From Scytonema sp. UIC 10036 (lineage in GTDB: Bacteria > Cyanobacteriota > Cyanobacteriia > Cyanobacteriales > Nostocaceae): a stretch of DNA of 41,807 nucleotides. A model generated the notes under the pieces. That model was not told where the DNA came from and did no database searches. It was given only the letters and a program-made list of their open reading frames with translations. This document shows, piece after piece, positions 38,874-41,807 of this stretch. Where the stretch lies: positions 1-41,807 of the forward strand of contig NZ_WJFC01000113.1 in NCBI RefSeq assembly GCF_009725235.1. Direction: 5' to 3'. The translations under genes and the position numbers were made by a program. The first letter of the stretch is position 1. The number at the start of each line of letters is the position of its first letter.

Positions 38874-41807
38874 CTAACGTCGTGCCTGTTGGATGCAAGC
38901 TTTCAAGCGTTCGGCTAAAACATGAACGTGGGGTTGAGTCATCATCGTAATATGGTTGCCAGGAACAAAATAGACATCTACTGGTTCGGCTGCAAAGTCA
39001 CTCCAGCCCCAAGCGGAATCTTGTAAAATCTCGGGGGGTAGCTGACTAGTAGGCTCTTCAACAGATGTCTCGCTGGCACGCAACAGAGTAATTCGGGTAG
39101 GATAGACCTGTTGTGGCACATAATTAACTAGAGAGTCGGTCTTCATAACTTGCACCAAATGGTTAAGCTGCGTAGTGTCATCATCGGGAGGCAAGATATC
39201 AGCATTTTTTAACCGTTCTAGAACGTATTTGAGTTGCTCTTCCCAAACCAAAGATTGAAGAGTCTGGTGAGAAATATCTAGATTTTTTGCGTAAACAGTT
39301 TCCATGACCTTGGCAAAGTCACTTAGCCATTTAGCATTATCCCAATCATCAACAGTAGACTTGGACTGATGAAACGGTGCTGTGGTATCAAGAATGGCAA
39401 CTAAAGCAACCTCATGACCTTTGTGAAGCAGTTGCTGTGCCATTTCAAAAGCTACATGACCGCCAAAAGAATGTCCTGCTAAAAAATACGGTCCAACTGG
39501 CTGAACAACCTGTAGTGTTTGAATGTACTGGCTGGCTATATCCTCAACTTGGGGGAAAGCCGACTTTTTATCAAAAGAAAGACTATTTACTTGGAAACTG
39601 TAGAATGGTTGGTCATCTCCCAGACAACGGGCTAAGTTATATAAGTAGAAAGGATGACCACCAGCTCCTGGAATGCAGAATAAAGGAGGCTTGGAACCAT
39701 TTTGCTGAATTGCCACTAAACTTGACGGACTTGAACAATCCAAATCTTTTTGCACAACAGTTGCTAACTGTTCAATAGTTGGATTTTGAAACAGGGTTGA
39801 CACGGGAATGTCTTTACCAAATTGCTGTTTAATTTGAGCCATTAAGTAAGGAATTAAAAGGGAGTGACCACCGATCTCAAAGAAGTTATCTTGTACTCCC
39901 ACTTTATCAACTTTCAAAATTCTTGACCAGATTTGCGTTAGTTGCAGTTCTACTTGGTTGCGTGGTGCAACAAATGTGTCTGAGTCACTGGCGTGTAGAT
40001 CAGGTGCTGGTAGGGCGCGTTTGTCCACTTTGCCGTTGGGAGTCAGGGGTAAGGATTCCAGTAGTACAAAAGCACTTGGTACCATGTACTCAGGCAGTTT
40101 TGCTTTGAGGAATTGCCGCAGTTGTTGGGATGTAGTTTCGGAGTTAATAGACGGTACTATGTAGGCTACTAAGCGTTTATCCCCTAGTGTATCTTCACGG
40201 GCGATCGCACAGTTTGCTTGCACATCGCCTAACTGGCTCAGTACTGCTTCAATTTCTCCCAATTCAATCCGGAAACCTCGTATTTTTACCTGAGTGTCTA
40301 TGCGCCCTAGGTATTCTATATCGCCAGATTGCAGATAACGTGCTAAGTCCCCCGTTTTGTAGAGGCGACCAGAACCAAAGGGGTTGGGAATGAATCTTTC
40401 TTTCGTTAGTTCTGTGCGGTTCAGGTAGCCTCTTGCAACACCTGCACCACCGATGTGCAATTCTCCAGGCACACCCACTGGTACTGGTTGTAAGTATTGG
40501 TCGAGTATGTAGATTTGGGTGTTAGCGATGGGGCGACCAATGGGGACAAATTGCCCATACATTTGCTGTTTGCAATCCCAGCTCGTTGCATCTATACAAG
40601 CTTCCGTCGGCCCGTAAAGATTGTGCAAATTTACATTTAGCTTACTTAACAAGCCTTTAACCAGACTCATTGGTAAGACTTCACCTCCACAGAAGACTTG
40701 TTTGAGAGAGTAACAGGTTTCGATTCCTCCGTGTTCTAAGAGCATTTGCAGTAAGGATGGGACAAGTTGAATAGTGGTTACCTGCTGTTGAGCAATTAAC
40801 CTTAACAGATATGCACTATCAGTATGACCTCCTGGTTGAGCGATTAACAACTGTCCACCCACTAACAAGGCAGCGTAGAATTCCCAAACCGAGGCATCAA
40901 AGCTAAAAGGAGTTTTTTGCAGGACTTTGTCTTTTTCCGTCAAGGAAAATGTTGCTTGCATCCAGGACATATGGTTGCAAAGGTTGCTGTGAGAGAGCAT
41001 TACCCCCTTGGGTTGACCTGTTGAACCCGAAGTATAAATCACATAAGCTAAGTTACTAGCTTGCACCCCAGTAATGGGATTCTCATGACTAGACTCACAA
41101 ATCAAGCCCCAGTCGGTATCTAAGTGGACAACGCGTGCCTGATGTTGAGGCACAGACTCGACTAATTGCTGTTGGGTGAGCAACACGGATACTTGAGCAT
41201 CTTCTAGCATGAAGCTAAGGCGCTCAGTAGGATATTCTGGATCAAGTGGCAGGTAAGCCCCACCCGCCTTGAGAATACCTAACAGTCCCACCACCATCAA
41301 GAGCGATCGCTCGACACAAATACCCACCAGCGTATCAGCGGACACTCCCAATGAGCGCAAGTAGTGCGCCAACTGGTTAGCCCGACTATTCAACTCATCA
41401 TAGGTAAGTTGTTGATTTTCAAACACCACCGCCACAGCATCAGGTGTACGCTGCACTTGCACTTCAAACAACTGATGGATACACCTATCGGAGGGATAAT
41501 CGAGCTGAGTGTTGTTCCATTCCACTAGTAATAAGTGTTGTTGTGCTGGTGTCAGCAGCGGTAATTGCCCTATGTGCTCCATAGGATTGGCGACAATTGC
41601 TTCTAGCAGCGTCAGAAAATGCCCACTCATGCGCTCAATAGTGCTGGCATCAAACAGGGCTTGATTGTACTCCCATACACCCACCAATCCCGTGCTGGTG
41701 TTTTGCATTGATAAAGTTAAATCAAACTTGGCTGTGGCAGTTTCTATGGGCAAGGCACTCACACTTAACTCACTCAACTCAAGTGTAGATATCGGTACAT
41801 TCTGAAG
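38874..41807 (-). CDS. NRPS terminal module: (C)-A-PCP-TE, N-terminus beyond the window
   Basis: The frame is open to the right edge (977 residues visible); the TTG at 41777 is not a true start. Residues ~1-75 are the end of a condensation domain (LQNVPI... WEYNQALFDASTIERM). The adenylation domain follows: YTSGSTGQPKG near 260, FSFDASVWEFY, NLYGPTEACIDATSW, YKTGDLAR and PLTPNGKVDKRALP near 610. The carrier domain has DNFFEIGGHSLL (phosphopantetheine Ser near 646). The thioesterase has AGHSFGGHVAFEM near 779 (catalytic Ser), and GNHITMM near 952 gives the His. By alignment to GrsA the specificity residues are D-A-W-Q-F-G-L-I-D-(K), which I recall as a Gln-type code. The TE releases or cyclises the final peptide. 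Confidence 0.95.
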   Translation of the reverse strand, partial: LQNVPISTLELSELSVSALPIETATAKFDLTLSMQNTSTGLVGVWEYNQALFDASTIERMSGHFLTLLEAIVANPMEHIGQLPLLTPAQQHLLLVEWNNTQLDYPSDRCIHQLFEVQVQRTPDAVAVVFENQQLTYDELNSRANQLAHYLRSLGVSADTLVGICVERSLLMVVGLLGILKAGGAYLPLDPEYPTERLSFMLEDAQVSVLLTQQQLVESVPQHQARVVHLDTDWGLICESSHENPITGVQASNLAYVIYTSGSTGQPKGVMLSHSNLCNHMSWMQATFSLTEKDKVLQKTPFSFDASVWEFYAALLVGGQLLIAQPGGHTDSAYLLRLIAQQQVTTIQLVPSLLQMLLEHGGIETCYSLKQVFCGGEVLPMSLVKGLLSKLNVNLHNLYGPTEACIDATSWDCKQQMYGQFVPIGRPIANTQIYILDQYLQPVPVGVPGELHIGGAGVARGYLNRTELTKERFIPNPFGSGRLYKTGDLARYLQSGDIEYLGRIDTQVKIRGFRIELGEIEAVLSQLGDVQANCAIAREDTLGDKRLVAYIVPSINSETTSQQLRQFLKAKLPEYMVPSAFVLLESLPLTPNGKVDKRALPAPDLHASDSDTFVAPRNQVELQLTQIWSRILKVDKVGVQDNFFEIGGHSLLIPYLMAQIKQQFGKDIPVSTLFQNPTIEQLATVVQKDLDCSSPSSLVAIQQNGSKPPLFCIPGAGGHPFYLYNLARCLGDDQPFYSFQVNSLSFDKKSAFPQVEDIASQYIQTLQVVQPVGPYFLAGHSFGGHVAFEMAQQLLHKGHEVALVAILDTTAPFHQSKSTVDDWDNAKWLSDFAKVMETVYAKNLDISHQTLQSLVWEEQLKYVLERLKNADILPPDDDTTQLNHLVQVMKTDSLVNYVPQQVYPTRITLLRASETSVEEPTSQLPPEILQDSAWGWSDFAAEPVDVYFVPGNHITMMTQPHVHVLAERLKACIQQARR

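Noticed and set aside
38738..38950. Forward ORF across the 24-bp palindrome
   Set aside because: It translates the palindrome and the antisense of the NRPS end; no support as a gene.

Overview
The window is filamentous-cyanobacterium DNA. It has many GCGATCGC (HIP1) octamers, a psbA gene, short tandem repeats, and REP-like and 'CTCTGCGTCTCTGCGG'-type interspersed repeats typical of Nostocales genomes, and the end of a nonribosomal peptide synthetase (NRPS) cluster. The exception is the first ~600 bases, an N-terminal piece of a Bacteroidota-type M17 leucyl aminopeptidase that stops abruptly close to CRISPR repeats. It is either an assembly chimera with a co-cultured bacterium or a foreign insert.

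1-5.8 kb is a CRISPR scrapyard plus one large array. Relic repeats lie at 644-750, 1182-1217 and 2374-2526. Among them are two Uma2 nuclease remnants, a leader remnant, a DUF1778-GNAT toxin-antitoxin pair and a short cas2 remnant. Next come a nucleotidyltransferase-like gene with a partner ORF, a leader, and an 18-repeat/17-spacer array (3866-5165). An XRE regulator follows, diverging from two operator-like palindromes. A 147-bp direct repeat brackets a 3.56-kb unit that holds the array.

5.9-15.3 kb is a type III-B (Cmr) operon on the + strand: cmr2/cas10 with an intact GGDD motif, an inserted four-helix-bundle gene inside a long inverted repeat, cmr3, cmr4, cmr5, a Cmr6-Cmr1 fusion, and a CARF-HEPN ribonuclease. 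The pieces fit a cyclic-oligoadenylate interference system. Cas1 and Cas6 are absent from the window and cas2 survives only as a fragment, so adaptation and crRNA processing must come from elsewhere.

15.6-27 kb is mixed chromosome: an amidohydrolase and an LLM-type flavin monooxygenase (probably one operon), a truncated phage-like gene, psbA (D1 with Glu130) with terminator, a previously untracked 32-codon membrane ORF, a GNAT, an EamA transporter, a peptidoglycan-binding/HEAT protein, a frameshifted LD-carboxypeptidase and a GT4 glycosyltransferase.

27-31.6 kb carries a SAM-methyltransferase-like gene and a complete ECF transporter (S component, fused double ATPase, EcfT). 32-41.8 kb has two convergent SbmA/BacA-type ABC transporters with an unusual shared C-terminal tail, NRPS-thioesterase and transposase relics between them, an HphA/NifV-like synthase broken by an IS630 element, an IS982-like relic, a 24-bp perfect hairpin, and the terminal A-PCP-TE module of an NRPS. 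The order NRPS-TE, isopropylmalate-synthase-like gene, ABC transporter resembles the end of anabaenopeptin-type clusters, here apparently decaying.
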